Of a stretch of DNA of 64,000 nucleotides, positions 33,923 through 45,380 are shown in pieces. The first letter of the stretch is position 1. Each line of letters opens with the position of its first letter. Below the pieces are notes generated by a model. The model was not told the DNA's origin. It saw nothing but the letters and a program-made list of their open reading frames with translations, and did not search any database. Where the stretch lies: contig CBDFMN010000003.1 of assembly GCA_965249685.1 (NCBI GenBank), positions 2,232,001-2,296,000 on the forward strand, given 5' to 3'. This stretch comes from RH-AL1 sp965249685 (GTDB taxonomy: Bacteria > Pseudomonadota > Alphaproteobacteria > Rhizobiales > Beijerinckiaceae). The position numbers were made by a program, and so were the translations under genes.

Positions 33923-33957
33923 GCCTGAGACGCCTTTGTCTCAGGCTTTTTCGTTTT
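33923..33957 (+). terminator. Rho-independent terminator after the DUF4167 gene
   Basis: GCCTGAGAC (33923-33931) pairs perfectly with GTCTCAGGC (33938-33946) around a six-base loop, followed by TTTTTCGTTTT. This is the clearest intrinsic terminator in the window and separates the prmC - DUF4167 unit from clpB. Confidence 0.92.
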
Positions 33958-34076
33958 GTACCCTGGAGAGCCCTACCGGGCTATGAGGGCCGGTCTTACA
34001 TCTGTGGATGCTCAGGGGCCAATCAGATGACGCGCCGCCGCCACTTCGGGACGAAGCGCGGGCGGGAGAGAGTCAT

Positions 34077-36707
<2,631 letters not shown>

Positions 36708-36799
36708 AGCGCCGGCGGCTGTGGCCGACCCCGCTATGCGCGAGGGTCTGGACAGAGCTCAGCCCCCTTGCGGCTCGGGGCAGGAGAGGAGCCCGGCCT

Positions 36800-38137
36800 C
36801 TATTTCTGGGCTTGCTCCTGCGGTTTCTTGGGCTCCACCTTCACCTTCGATCCCTCGATCAGGTCGCTCGGCGGGCTTAGCACGACGGTTTCTCCGCCTT
36901 GCAGGCCGTCGCGCAGCTCCACCGTCTTGCCGAAGTCGCGGTAGATCGAGATTGGCTGCATGTGGATCTGGTCGTCCTGCACTATCGCCACCTGCAGACC
37001 GCGCTGATCGAAGATCAGGGCCTCGGCGGGCAGGACCACGCTTGGCCGCACGCGCGGGATCTCGAAGGACACGTTGACAAAGAGGCCGGGACGCAGAGTG
37101 CCGTCGGGGTTGGGCACGTCCACCTCCGTCGTCAGCGTGCGCGACGTGTTCAGCAGGGCGACGGAAGAGCGGGCGATCTTGCCCACGAAGATCCGGCCAG
37201 GGATCTGCGGCACCGCGATGGAGGCGTTCAAACCGTCGTGGATCGCCACTGCGTTGGACTGCGGGATATTGACCGTTACGCGGATCACCGCGTCCTTGGC
37301 GATGGTCAACAGCGGCACTCCGGTCTTCGAGTCGGCGTTGACGAGGTCGCCGGTGTCGACGCCGCGCGTGACGATAATGCCTTCGAAGGGTGCGCGGACC
37401 TCTTCGAACTGGGTCAGGGTCACGAGCCGGTCGACGGTGGCCTGCTGCGCCTGCTCGTTGGCGGCGGCGACCTTGATGCCGGCGTTGGCGGTGCCGAGCG
37501 AGGCCTGCTGCGTCGCCACGTTGGTCTGCTGGGTGTCGTTGTTCTGCACGGTCTCGTAGCCGCGCTGCACGAGATCCTTCGAGCGCTTGTAGTTGAGGTC
37601 GGCGAGCGAGGCCCCGGCCTTCGCTTGGTCGAGGGTCGCTTGCGCCTGCGTCATGGTCGCCTGCACCTGCTTCAGTTGCGCGCGCGCCTGGTCAAGCTGT
37701 CGGTCGAGGTCGGGCGCGGCGATGCGCAGGAGCAGGTCACCCTTCTTGACGCGCGAGCCGATGTCGACGCGGCGTTCGGAGATGTAGCCGGTCGCGCGGG
37801 GATAGAGGCTGGCGTTGTCGAAGGCAGCAGTTCCCCCGGGGAGCGTCAGCTTGGTCGGCTTGCCGTCCGCCTCGGCGACGATGGTGCGGACCGTGGGCAC
37901 GAAGTCGATCGTCTCGCGCTGCGTCTGGCTCGCATCGGCGTCGAGGGCCCAATGCTTGTAGCCGCCATAACCGAGCAAGGCCGCCACGCCCAGGAGAACG
38001 AAAAAGAAGATCCACTTCGAGGGCGCCGGCGGTGGCTCGCCGCCGCCGCTGTGCTTGTTGGCCGCGGTCTCCTGCGGCGCGGTGTCCTCGCGGCGCTCGA
38101 CCGACACGCCGTCGTCGTCGGGGGCGGAACGGGTCAT
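36800..38137 (-). CDS. RND efflux periplasmic adaptor (membrane fusion protein)
   Basis: A 445-residue HlyD/AcrA-type adaptor. A cytosolic N-terminus of about 40 polar residues is followed by one membrane anchor (WIFFFVLLGVAALLGYGGY), a lipoyl-like half motif (GYISERRVDIGSRVKKGDLLLRIAAPDLDRQL), a long Gln/Ala-rich coiled coil, the second lipoyl half (EVRAPFEGIIVTRGVDTGDLV), and beta-barrel and membrane-proximal domains near VVLPAEALIFDQRGLQVAIV. It links the inner-membrane pump to an outer-membrane channel; no TolC-like gene is in the window. The pump gene is downstream in coordinates but upstream in transcription order: the adaptor ATG (38135-38137) overlaps the pump stop by 4 nt. Confidence 0.9.
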   Translation of the reverse strand: MTRSAPDDDGVSVERREDTAPQETAANKHSGGGEPPPAPSKWIFFFVLLGVAALLGYGGYKHWALDADASQTQRETIDFVPTVRTIVAEADGKPTKLTLPGGTAAFDNASLYPRATGYISERRVDIGSRVKKGDLLLRIAAPDLDRQLDQARAQLKQVQATMTQAQATLDQAKAGASLADLNYKRSKDLVQRGYETVQNNDTQQTNVATQQASLGTANAGIKVAAANEQAQQATVDRLVTLTQFEEVRAPFEGIIVTRGVDTGDLVNADSKTGVPLLTIAKDAVIRVTVNIPQSNAVAIHDGLNASIAVPQIPGRIFVGKIARSSVALLNTSRTLTTEVDVPNPDGTLRPGLFVNVSFEIPRVRPSVVLPAEALIFDQRGLQVAIVQDDQIHMQPISIYRDFGKTVELRDGLQGGETVVLSPPSDLIEGSKVKVEPKKPQEQAQK

Positions 38138-41100
38138 AGGTAATCCTCAACCGGCTTGACGTCGCCGCGACGCAGGACGGAATACAAGAAGGGAACGAAG
38201 AGCAGCGTGGAGCAGGTGCCGACCGCCACGCCGCCGAGCACGGCGCGCGCCAGAGCCGCGTTCTGCTCGCTGCCCTCGCCGATCCCGATGGCCATCGGGA
38301 TCAGGCCGACGAACATGGCGCCCGCCGTCATCAGCACGGGGCGTAAGCGGGTCGCGCCCGCCTCGATCGCCGCCTCGACCGCCGAACAGCCGGTCGCCTC
38401 CCGGTGTTCGCGCGCGAAGGTCACGAGCAGGATCGAATTGGCGCTGGCCACCCCCACGCTCATGATCGCCCCGAACAGCGAAGGAATGGAGAAAGTGGTC
38501 TGCGTGATGAACAGGCTCATGATGATCCCGCAGAAGGCGAGCGGCAGAGCGCAGAGCACGACGAACGGGTCGCCCCAGCTCTGATAATTGATGACCATCA
38601 GCAGGTACACGGCGACGACCGCGATCGCGAGGCCTGTGCCGATGTTGAAGAAGGCGCTCTGCATGTCGGCGATCTGGCCGAGCACGGAGATCTTGTCGGG
38701 TGCCGACAGGGTCTTCTGCTCCTCCGCCATGATCCGATCGATCTCCTTCGACACCGAGCCGAGGTCGCGATCCTGGACGCTGGCGAAGACGTCGTATTTC
38801 GGCTGCGTGTTGACGTGGTTCACGACCGTCTGCTCGGAGATGCGCTTCAGCGTCGCGACGCTGCTCAGCATAGTCAGGATCGGCGGGTCGGTCGCCGTGG
38901 AGGCGGTGATATAGATCGGCGTGGTGTTCACCGCGTCGAGCGTGTCGTTGCGGTACTCCGGCGTCTGCACCCAGAGCTGGTAGGGGATGCCGCTTTTCGG
39001 GTCGGCCCAGAAGTTGGGCGTCACCTGGAAGGAGCCGGACAGGGAGACGTTGATGGCCGTAGCGATCTGCTGGGTACTGACCCCGATCTCCGAAGCCATT
39101 TCACGATCGACGGTCGCGAAGAACTCCGGAGCGTCCGTGATCTGCTGGACGTGAACGTCGACCGCGCCCTTGACCGCGCGCAGCTTGCGCGCGATCGCCT
39201 TGGCGGCGGCGAGATCCTTTTCCTGGTTGCGACCGGTTACCTGCACGTCGATCGGCGTGATCGTGCCGAAGTCCAGGATCTGGGTGATGATATCCGCCGG
39301 CTGGAAGTAGAACAGCACGTCGGGGAACTGCTCGCGCAAAACCTTACGGAGCCGCTTCATGTAGATGGCGGTCGGCTTGTGCCCTTCCTTGAGCGCGATC
39401 TGCATCTGCCCGTCGTTGTAGGCCACGAAGGAGCCGTCCCCGAAGGCAAAGTTATAATTGATCGACGGCAAGCCGATATTGTCGATGATCTGGTCGACCT
39501 CGCCCGGAATGGTCTTCTGGACGACCTTCTCCACTTCGGCGAATTTCTGCTCCGTCGTCTCGATGCGCATGCCGGACTTGGTGCGGATGTGCAGCGTCAT
39601 CGCGCCCGAGTCGATCTGCGGGAAATAGTCCTGTCCGACAAACGTGAAGAGGAACCCGGCTAGGCAGAAGACGCAGAGCACGACCGCGAGGGTCACGATG
39701 CGATGGTTGATGGTGGCGTGGATCAGCCCGAGATAGCCGCGCTGGAATCGGGCAAACCCCCTGTTGAAGCTGGCGTGGAAGCGCTCGCCGAGGTTCCGCT
39801 TGCCGCCGGCGTCGCCATGGTGCGAGCCGCCCTCGCCGAACCGCCGGTCGAACTCCTTGGCGACGAAGACGTCGATCAGGATCGGGACGAGCGTGCGCGA
39901 CAGGAGATAGGAGGTCAACATCGCGAAGACGACCGCATAGGCTTGCGGCGTGAAGAGGAACTTCGGCGTGTCGGTCAGGAACAGCACGGAGACGAAGGCC
40001 GAGCAAATCGCCAGCGTCGAGATCAGCGCCGGCTTGGCGATCCCGGCGGCGCCCTCCACCACTGACTTGCGGAAGCCGTTGCCCTCTTCCATCAGGCGAT
40101 AGGTGTTCTCCACCGCCACCGTCGCATCGTCGACCAGGATGCCGACGGCGAGGGCCAACCCGCCGAGCGTCATCACGTTGATGGTCTCGCCGATCAGCGT
40201 CAGGATGGCGAGCGAGGTCAGCACGCAGAGCGGGATCGACACGAGGACGACGAGGGTCGAGCGCCAGGAGCCGAGAAAGATGAAGATGGTGACGCCCGTG
40301 AGGAAGGCGGCGATCGCCGCTTCGCGGATCACGTCCGAGATCGCCCCGGAGACGAAGACCGACTGGTCGAACAGCGGCTTGATGTCGATGCCTTTGGGAG
40401 CCGCCGCACGGATCTGCGGCAGGAAGTTCTTGACGGATTCGACCACCGAAAGCGTCGAGGCGGTCCCATTCTTCAGAACCTGCAGCAGCACCGCCTTGCT
40501 GCCGTTCGCGCGAACCATGTTCAACTGCGGGGGCGACCCGTCGCGAACGTAGGCGACGTCGCGCACCAGCACCGGCACGCCCGCGACGGTACGGATGGGA
40601 ATGTTGTTGAGGTCGCTGATCGCAGCCGGCGCGGAGTTGAGGCGAACCGGATATTGGTATTGCCCGATCTTGGCGAGGCCCGAGGGCACGACCACGTTCT
40701 GCGACGCCATGGCGTTGATGACGTCGGTCGGCGTCATATTGTTCGCCTGCAGGGCGTGGAGGTCGAGATCGACCTGGACCTGCCGCGGGGCGCCCCCTGC
40801 CGGGGCCGGCAGGGTCGAGCCCGGCACCTGGGTGAGCGTCTGCCGGATGCGGTACTGCCCGTAGTCGTAGAGCGTCGCCAAACTCTCCGTCTTCGAGGAC
40901 AGGGCAAGTTGGATGACCGGCACGGAGGAGGCGGAGAAGCGCAGCACCACCGGCGGCTGGACGCCCGGCGGCATGAGCGCGCGAATGGAGTTGGCGGACG
41001 AGACCACCTGGGTGATGGCCAGGTCGATGCTGACGGAACTATCGAAATAGACTTTCTCGATCGCGACGCCGGGCAGCGTCTGGCTCTCCATCCGCTTGAT

Positions 41101-41331
41101 GTTGTTGACGTTGTTAGAAAGCGAGAACTCACTGTAGGTTGTGATGCGGCTCGCCATGTCCGTCGTGTCGAGACCGGTATAGGTCCACACGATCACGACC
41201 ACTGGAATGTTGACAGTCGGCAGCACGTCCTTCGTGCCGACCACGCCCGAGCCGATGCCTCCCAGCATCATGATCACCGCCAGCACGTAGAAGCTGACGC
41301 GAAACTTGAGCGCGTACTGGACGAGACCCAT
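38134..41331 (-). CDS. RND efflux pump inner-membrane subunit
   Basis: A 1065-residue AcrB-type proton-driven transporter. It begins with a transmembrane helix in SFYVLAVIMMLGGIGSGVV, has porter-domain sequence (AITQVVSSANSIRALMPPGVQPP), the transmembrane relay region LTLIGETINVMTLGGLALAVGILVDDATVAVEN with the adjacent aspartates used in proton transfer, a second porter loop, and a C-terminal helix block (SIPSLFGAIMSVGVASANSILL). The length is typical. Substrates (drugs, solvents or metabolites) cannot be told from sequence. It is transcribed ahead of the adaptor with a 4-nt overlap; no regulator is adjacent. Confidence 0.93.
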   Translation of the reverse strand: MGLVQYALKFRVSFYVLAVIMMLGGIGSGVVGTKDVLPTVNIPVVVIVWTYTGLDTTDMASRITTYSEFSLSNNVNNIKRMESQTLPGVAIEKVYFDSSVSIDLAITQVVSSANSIRALMPPGVQPPVVLRFSASSVPVIQLALSSKTESLATLYDYGQYRIRQTLTQVPGSTLPAPAGGAPRQVQVDLDLHALQANNMTPTDVINAMASQNVVVPSGLAKIGQYQYPVRLNSAPAAISDLNNIPIRTVAGVPVLVRDVAYVRDGSPPQLNMVRANGSKAVLLQVLKNGTASTLSVVESVKNFLPQIRAAAPKGIDIKPLFDQSVFVSGAISDVIREAAIAAFLTGVTIFIFLGSWRSTLVVLVSIPLCVLTSLAILTLIGETINVMTLGGLALAVGILVDDATVAVENTYRLMEEGNGFRKSVVEGAAGIAKPALISTLAICSAFVSVLFLTDTPKFLFTPQAYAVVFAMLTSYLLSRTLVPILIDVFVAKEFDRRFGEGGSHHGDAGGKRNLGERFHASFNRGFARFQRGYLGLIHATINHRIVTLAVVLCVFCLAGFLFTFVGQDYFPQIDSGAMTLHIRTKSGMRIETTEQKFAEVEKVVQKTIPGEVDQIIDNIGLPSINYNFAFGDGSFVAYNDGQMQIALKEGHKPTAIYMKRLRKVLREQFPDVLFYFQPADIITQILDFGTITPIDVQVTGRNQEKDLAAAKAIARKLRAVKGAVDVHVQQITDAPEFFATVDREMASEIGVSTQQIATAINVSLSGSFQVTPNFWADPKSGIPYQLWVQTPEYRNDTLDAVNTTPIYITASTATDPPILTMLSSVATLKRISEQTVVNHVNTQPKYDVFASVQDRDLGSVSKEIDRIMAEEQKTLSAPDKISVLGQIADMQSAFFNIGTGLAIAVVAVYLLMVINYQSWGDPFVVLCALPLAFCGIIMSLFITQTTFSIPSLFGAIMSVGVASANSILLVTFAREHREATGCSAVEAAIEAGATRLRPVLMTAGAMFVGLIPMAIGIGEGSEQNAALARAVLGGVAVGTCSTLLFVPFLYSVLRRGDVKPVEDYL

Positions 41332-41547
41332 GAAAACTCGCGGCTAGATGAAGCTTGCGTCCAGACCATCGCGCTCGGCGACAGCGACGCGACATACACA
41401 CTGAGCAACGTTCATGTTGCACCGCAGTGTAGGCCGCAAGCTCGGCGCCGGCGTCTCAAAACATCGTGAGCGCACAATAGGTTTGAGAGTGTAGGAACAA
41501 GACGCCCGGAATCAAAGCCGCCGCCTGCGATCCCACGTTCAAAGCAA

Positions 41548-41838
41548 TCAGAAAACGTAGGGGTAGATGTAGGTCAGGATGATGTCTTGAATCAGAAAGA
41601 TCAATAGAAGCAGGATGATCGGTGAGATGTCGAGGCCCCCCATCGCCGGTAGCATCGCGCGGATCGGACGCAGGACGGGCTCGGTGAGCGCGTTCAGCGA
41701 GGTCCAGATGGAGCGCACCACGTTGTTGTAGATGTTGATGACGTTGAAGGCCACCAGCCACGACATGATGGCCACGACGATGATCACGTAAGTGTAGAGT
41801 TTGAGGACCAGCAGGATCAGGTCGAGTAAGGCGCGCAT
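41548..41838 (-). CDS. YggT family membrane protein
   Basis: A 96-residue inner-membrane protein with two long hydrophobic segments. It starts MRALLDLILLVLKLYTYVII, contains the family core SWLVAFNVINIYNNVVRSIW and LTEPVLRPIRAMLPAMGGLDISPI, and ends in a second helix, IILLLLIFLIQDIILTYIY. YggT proteins have been linked to osmotic or envelope homeostasis and occur near proC or ubiquinone genes in other bacteria. The ATG at 41836-41838 has GGAG upstream; an upstream in-frame extension of 28 residues is not credible. It is 216 nt ahead of the RND pump on the same strand. Confidence 0.9.
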   Translation of the reverse strand: MRALLDLILLVLKLYTYVIIVVAIMSWLVAFNVINIYNNVVRSIWTSLNALTEPVLRPIRAMLPAMGGLDISPIILLLLIFLIQDIILTYIYPYVF

Positions 41839-41966
41839 GGCGTCTCCGGGGCGGCTGCGATGAAGGGGGACTGGCGTGTCTGGTAGCGAGGGAACAGCGT
41901 GGCCGCAAGAGAGGCCGGGCAACAGGCTTAAGGCGCGGGGACCGTCGCCCTTCGTCCGCGCCGCGG

Positions 41967-42668
41967 TCAGGCGACCTGCTGCGTACCGGCCGGCTCGACC
42001 GCTTCTATGCGCCCGGAGCGCAGCCGCACGGTGCGGTCGCAGCGTCGGGCTAGGGCCAGATCGTGGGTGACGAGGACGAGCGTGGCACCGCGGTCGCGCT
42101 TCAGCGCGAACATCAGGTCGACGATTCCTGCGCCGGTGGCCTCGTCGAGGTTGCCGGTGGGCTCGTCGGCGACCAGGATGGCCGGCTCCGGAGCGATCGC
42201 GCGGGCGAGCGCCACGCGCTGCTGCTCGCCGCCCGAGAGTTGGGCCGGATAGTGCGTCGCGCGTGCGGCAAGGCCGACGGCGTCGAGCTCGGCCCGGGCA
42301 CGGCCGAACGGGTCGCGATGGCCGGCGAGTTCGAGGGGCACGGCGACATTCTCCAGCGCCGTCATCGTCGGGATGAGATGGAACGATTGGAAGACGATGC
42401 CGATGCGCCGACCGCGGAACCGCGCCAGCGCGTCTTCGCCGAGGGCCGAAAGGTCCGTCCCCTCCGCGACCACGCGGCCGGCATCCGGCCGCTCGAGGCC
42501 GGCAATCACCATCAGCAAGGTGGATTTGCCGGAGCCGGAGGGACCCGTCAGGCCAACCGTCTCACCGCGCCCTATATGCACTGAGATGTCTTTCAGAATG
42601 TGCACGCGCGCCGCTCCTCGCCCGAGGCTCAGGTCGACGTGCGCCAATTCGATCGCCGGTGGATTCAT
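41967..42668 (-). CDS. ABC transporter ATP-binding protein (YbbA/LolD type)
   Basis: A 233-residue ATPase. Walker A GPSGSGKST is near residue 43, the Q-loop in IGIVFQSFHLIPTMTALEN, the ABC signature LSGGEQQRVALARA, Walker B ILVADEPTGNLD and the switch histidine in LVLVTHDLALA. This is the MacB/LolD/YbbA group, which pairs with FtsX-type permeases. No permease is adjacent; the probable partner is the 848-residue protein at 25837-28383. The ATG at 42666-42668 has GGAAGG 4 nt upstream on its strand. Its start codon overlaps that of the divergent esterase gene, so the promoters must lie inside each other's coding region. Confidence 0.9.
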   Translation of the reverse strand: MNPPAIELAHVDLSLGRGAARVHILKDISVHIGRGETVGLTGPSGSGKSTLLMVIAGLERPDAGRVVAEGTDLSALGEDALARFRGRRIGIVFQSFHLIPTMTALENVAVPLELAGHRDPFGRARAELDAVGLAARATHYPAQLSGGEQQRVALARAIAPEPAILVADEPTGNLDEATGAGIVDLMFALKRDRGATLVLVTHDLALARRCDRTVRLRSGRIEAVEPAGTQQVA

Positions 42669-43404
42669 GATGCCTTCCAAGTCGCCGATATCCGCGTCGC
42701 CGCTGTGCGCCCCTCGGCCGCGGGCTTGTCGGTCGCCGCCCGCATATGGGGCTGCGAGCCGCCGGTTCCTACTGGGCATGGCGGCGTTGCTATGGGCCGG
42801 CCTGCCGGCCGCCGCGCAGACACCTGCGTCAGCACCGGCACCCGTGAGGGTCGTCGCCTTCGGCGACAGCCTCATGGCCGGCTACCAGCTGCCCGAAGCG
42901 GCCGCGTTCCCGGCGGTGCTGGAGAAGGCTTTGCGGGCGCAGGGCAGAAACGTCGCCGTGGTCAATGCAGGCGTATCCGGCGATACGGCGAGCGGCGGCC
43001 TCGCCCGGCTGGAGTGGACCCTGGGCGGCGGCGCGGACGCGGTGATCCTCGAACTCGGTGCCAACGACATGCTGCGGGGCGTCGATCCTGCCGTGACCGA
43101 ACAGGCGCTGGGCGCCATTCTGGCCAAGCTCAAGGCCGATCACGTCAGGGTGCTGCTCGCCGGGATGCGTGCGACGCCGAGCCTCGGGCGCGACTATGCA
43201 GTCCGTTTCGAGGCGATCTACCCAGCGCTGGCCAAGAAGTACGATGTGCCGCTCTACCCGTTCTTTCTCGAAGGTATGGTCGAGGACCCTGGTCAGAAGC
43301 TGCCCGACGGCATGCATCCCAACGCGCGTGGGGTGGAGACGGTGGTCGCCCACATCCTGCCGAGCGTCGATGCGCTGCTGCAGACGGTCACCCCGAAGAG
43401 CTAG
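42667..43404 (+). CDS. tesA: GDSL/SGNH-family esterase (TesA-like arylesterase)
   Basis: A 245-residue periplasmic lysophospholipase/thioesterase-type hydrolase. A signal-type stretch (SRRFLLGMAALLWAGLPAAAQ, residues about 32-52) is followed by block I FGDSLMAGYQL with the catalytic serine, block II near NAGVSGDTASGG, block III LGANDMLRG, and block V DGMHPNARG with the catalytic Asp and His. The ATG at 42667 has GGTGGA upstream; starting at 42778 would give a shorter signal peptide and is possible. Being head-to-head with a YbbA-type ATPase is the same arrangement as tesA/ybbA in enterobacteria. Confidence 0.88.
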   Translation: MMPSKSPISASPLCAPRPRACRSPPAYGAASRRFLLGMAALLWAGLPAAAQTPASAPAPVRVVAFGDSLMAGYQLPEAAAFPAVLEKALRAQGRNVAVVNAGVSGDTASGGLARLEWTLGGGADAVILELGANDMLRGVDPAVTEQALGAILAKLKADHVRVLLAGMRATPSLGRDYAVRFEAIYPALAKKYDVPLYPFFLEGMVEDPGQKLPDGMHPNARGVETVVAHILPSVDALLQTVTPKS

Positions 43405-43486
43405 GCCCGGTCGAGGCCTGTCTGCCGTTTCGCGCCGAGGGCCGTCTACCCCCATGAGGGCCGACCCCTGCGGGCTGAGCGAGCCC

Positions 43487-44233
43487 TCAGCCACCCATTC
43501 GCGTCATCAGCGCGTCGGAGATCTCGAAGTTGGCGTAGACGGTTTGTACATCGTCGTTGTCCTCCAGGTTGCCGATCAGCTTGAGGATTTTCTCGCCGGC
43601 TTCGTCGTCCACGAGAATGGTGTTCTGCGGCTTCCAGCCGAGCACCGCTTTGCGCGGCTCGCCGAGCTTGCCCTCCAGCGTCTGCGCCACGGCGCGCAGC
43701 GCCTCCAGCGAGGTGATGACCTCGTGGCCCTCCTCGCTCGAGGCGACGTCGTCGGCGCCGGCGTCGATGGCCGCCTCCAGCATCTGGTCCTCGCTCGCCA
43801 CCTTGGTGTCGAACTCGATCAGCCCGACATGGTCGAACATGAAGGCGACGGCGCCCGACTCCGCCAGCGCTCCCCCGGCCTTGGTAAAGTAGGAGCGCAC
43901 CTCGCCCGCCGTGCGATTCCGGTTGTCCGTCAACGCCTCGATGATGACGGCGACGCCGCCGGGCGCGTAGCCCTCGTAGCGCACCTCGTCGTAGTTCTCG
44001 GCGTCGGCGCCGGACGCCTTCTTGATGGCGCGCTCGATGTTGTCCTTGGGCATGTTTTCGGCGCGGGCGGCGATCACCGCGGCGCGCAGGCGCGCGTTCA
44101 TGGCCGGGTCCGGCAGGCCCATCTTGGCGGCGACGGTGATCTCTCGGGCGAGCTTGGAGAAGAGCTTGGAGCGGATCGCGTCCTGCCTGCCCTTCTTATG
44201 CATGATGTTCTTGAACTGACTATGCCCGGCCAT
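43487..44233 (-). CDS. YebC/PmpR family protein (TACO1-like)
   Basis: A 248-residue cytosolic protein with the diagnostic N-terminus MAGHSQFKNIMHKKGRQDAI, then ARAENMPKDNIERAIKKASG, the beta-rich YEGYAPGGVAVIIEALTDNRNRT and a C-terminal NLEDNDDVQTVYANFEI. The family acts as DNA-binding regulators or, in recent work on relatives, as factors that relieve ribosome stalling at proline stretches. The sequence is complete. The ATG at 44231-44233 is immediately preceded by a region carrying a perfect 29-bp tandem duplication (44280-44337). Confidence 0.95.
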   Translation of the reverse strand: MAGHSQFKNIMHKKGRQDAIRSKLFSKLAREITVAAKMGLPDPAMNARLRAAVIAARAENMPKDNIERAIKKASGADAENYDEVRYEGYAPGGVAVIIEALTDNRNRTAGEVRSYFTKAGGALAESGAVAFMFDHVGLIEFDTKVASEDQMLEAAIDAGADDVASSEEGHEVITSLEALRAVAQTLEGKLGEPRKAVLGWKPQNTILVDDEAGEKILKLIGNLEDNDDVQTVYANFEISDALMTRMGG

Positions 44234-44279
44234 GCCGCTTCCCCGCCGTCCCTCATGGTGATGTGTGAGCGCTACATAA

Positions 44280-44337
44280 GCCGCCGCGGGCGGGAAAGGA
44301 AGTTTGGAGCCGCCGCGGGCGGGAAAGGAAGTTTGGA
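44280..44337. repeat. perfect 29-bp tandem duplication upstream of yebC-type gene
   Basis: A 29-bp unit containing GCGGGCGGGAAAGGAAGTTT is present at 44280-44308 and repeated without a mismatch at 44309-44337. It starts 47 nt upstream of the YebC start, where the promoter or leader would lie. Confidence 0.92.
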
Positions 44338-44412
44338 AACGCGGCCCCGCACGGCCGTCCTCCTACCGACGGCCACTCGATCTCCGCCTCGATCAGGGGC
44401 GCGAATGCGCCG

Positions 44413-44691
44413 CTACTTCGCGGCAGGCGCCTCGGTGGCCGCGGGGGTCTCCTCGGCCTTCTCGGCTTTGGCCTTCTTCGGTTTCGGCTTGGCCTTGCGG
44501 ACATGCTGGACGGGTTTTTCCGGCGCGGCCACGGGTTCCACTACGGGTGCCGGCGGCGAGGGTGGCGGCGGGCAGCCGATGGAGAGCACGGAGCAGAGCG
44601 GGCCATCATTGCCGAAGAGGTCGGCGGAGGCTGGCTGCGGCGCCAGAGCGAGGATGGCAGCGACGCCGAAACCGCGGAGGATAAGTTTCAC
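44413..44691 (-). CDS. small exported Pro/Lys/Ala-rich protein
   Basis: A 92-residue protein. A signal peptide (KLILRGFGVAAILALAPQPASA) is followed by a short segment with two cysteines (LFGNDGPLCSVLSIGC), a proline-rich linker, and a C-terminal half rich in Lys, Ala and Glu. The start is a GTG (44689-44691) with GGAGAA upstream, which puts the signal peptide at the N-terminus; a longer frame is possible but unlikely. I do not recognise a family. The shape suggests a periplasmic or peptidoglycan-associated tail. It is divergent from the gene at 44898. Confidence 0.6.
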   Translation of the reverse strand: MKLILRGFGVAAILALAPQPASADLFGNDGPLCSVLSIGCPPPPSPPAPVVEPVAAPEKPVQHVRKAKPKPKKAKAEKAEETPAATEAPAAK

Positions 44692-44897
44692 GGATGGTTC
44701 TCCAGACAAGGGCGAAACCGAAGCGCCAACGATTTCATAAGTCAAGCCATGCGCCGGCATTTGCGCCCTGCCGCCGCCGGGCTCGGGCAAAGCCGGCGGC
44801 CCGTGCGCGATTGGCGCAGTCGGCGGGTGCAACCTTGGCCGCGGCCGCAGATTACGGTCGCAGCTGCCGATCAGGGCCGCTGGAGTTGGAGTGTCCC

Positions 44898-45227
44898 ATG
44901 CCTCAGTTCGATGCCACCATCAAGCACCTCAAGGAAGGCGTAAAGGGTTTCACGGTCGCCGCCGCCGTCAAGAACATTGAAGGCTGGGAGGCGACCCTCG
45001 AGAAGGTTGAGGCGCCGGCCGCCAAGGCCATCGTCAAGGACCTCGAGAACCTGAAGAAGCACCTCCAGGCCGACAAAATCGACGGCGGCCAGATCAAGAA
45101 GCTGGTGCTGAAGCTCGGCAAGGAGACGGTGACGATCGCCGGCAAGAGCGACAGCAAGAATGCCGAGAAGATCAAGGCGCTTGGCACGGCTCTGAGCCAC
45201 GCCGCAGAGAGCGCTCCAGACGCGTAA
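44898..45227 (+). CDS. small helical hypothetical protein
   Basis: A 109-residue cytosolic protein beginning MPQFDATIKHLKEGVKGFTV, with a GGAGTG ribosome binding site 4 nt before the ATG. It is Lys/Ala/Glu-rich and nearly all helical (KNIEGWEATLEKVEAPAAKA, DLENLKKHLQADK), with a short KLGKETVTIAGKS stretch. No signal peptide, cysteine or membrane segment is seen. I cannot name a family. Upstream in-frame sequence to 44694 lies in the divergent promoter region and is not credible as coding. Confidence 0.68.
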   Translation: MPQFDATIKHLKEGVKGFTVAAAVKNIEGWEATLEKVEAPAAKAIVKDLENLKKHLQADKIDGGQIKKLVLKLGKETVTIAGKSDSKNAEKIKALGTALSHAAESAPDA

Positions 45228-45380
45228 TTTGGGCGGCCGGACCCGACGGGCGTATCGCTCCGTAACGCGCGGATTGTGCGCCGTCGGCGACCCGGCCTCG
45301 CCTCGACGGCGGAGCCGCTCTGGTTTCCGCCTCGTTCGTCACGACCAGCGCGCTATTTGCGGTGCCCTGTGCGCTGGTGA

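Noticed and set aside
33958..34076. Heat-shock promoter for clpB
   Set aside because: I looked for CTTG-type -35 boxes with a suitable -10 in the 119 nt after the terminator and found none convincing, so none is listed.
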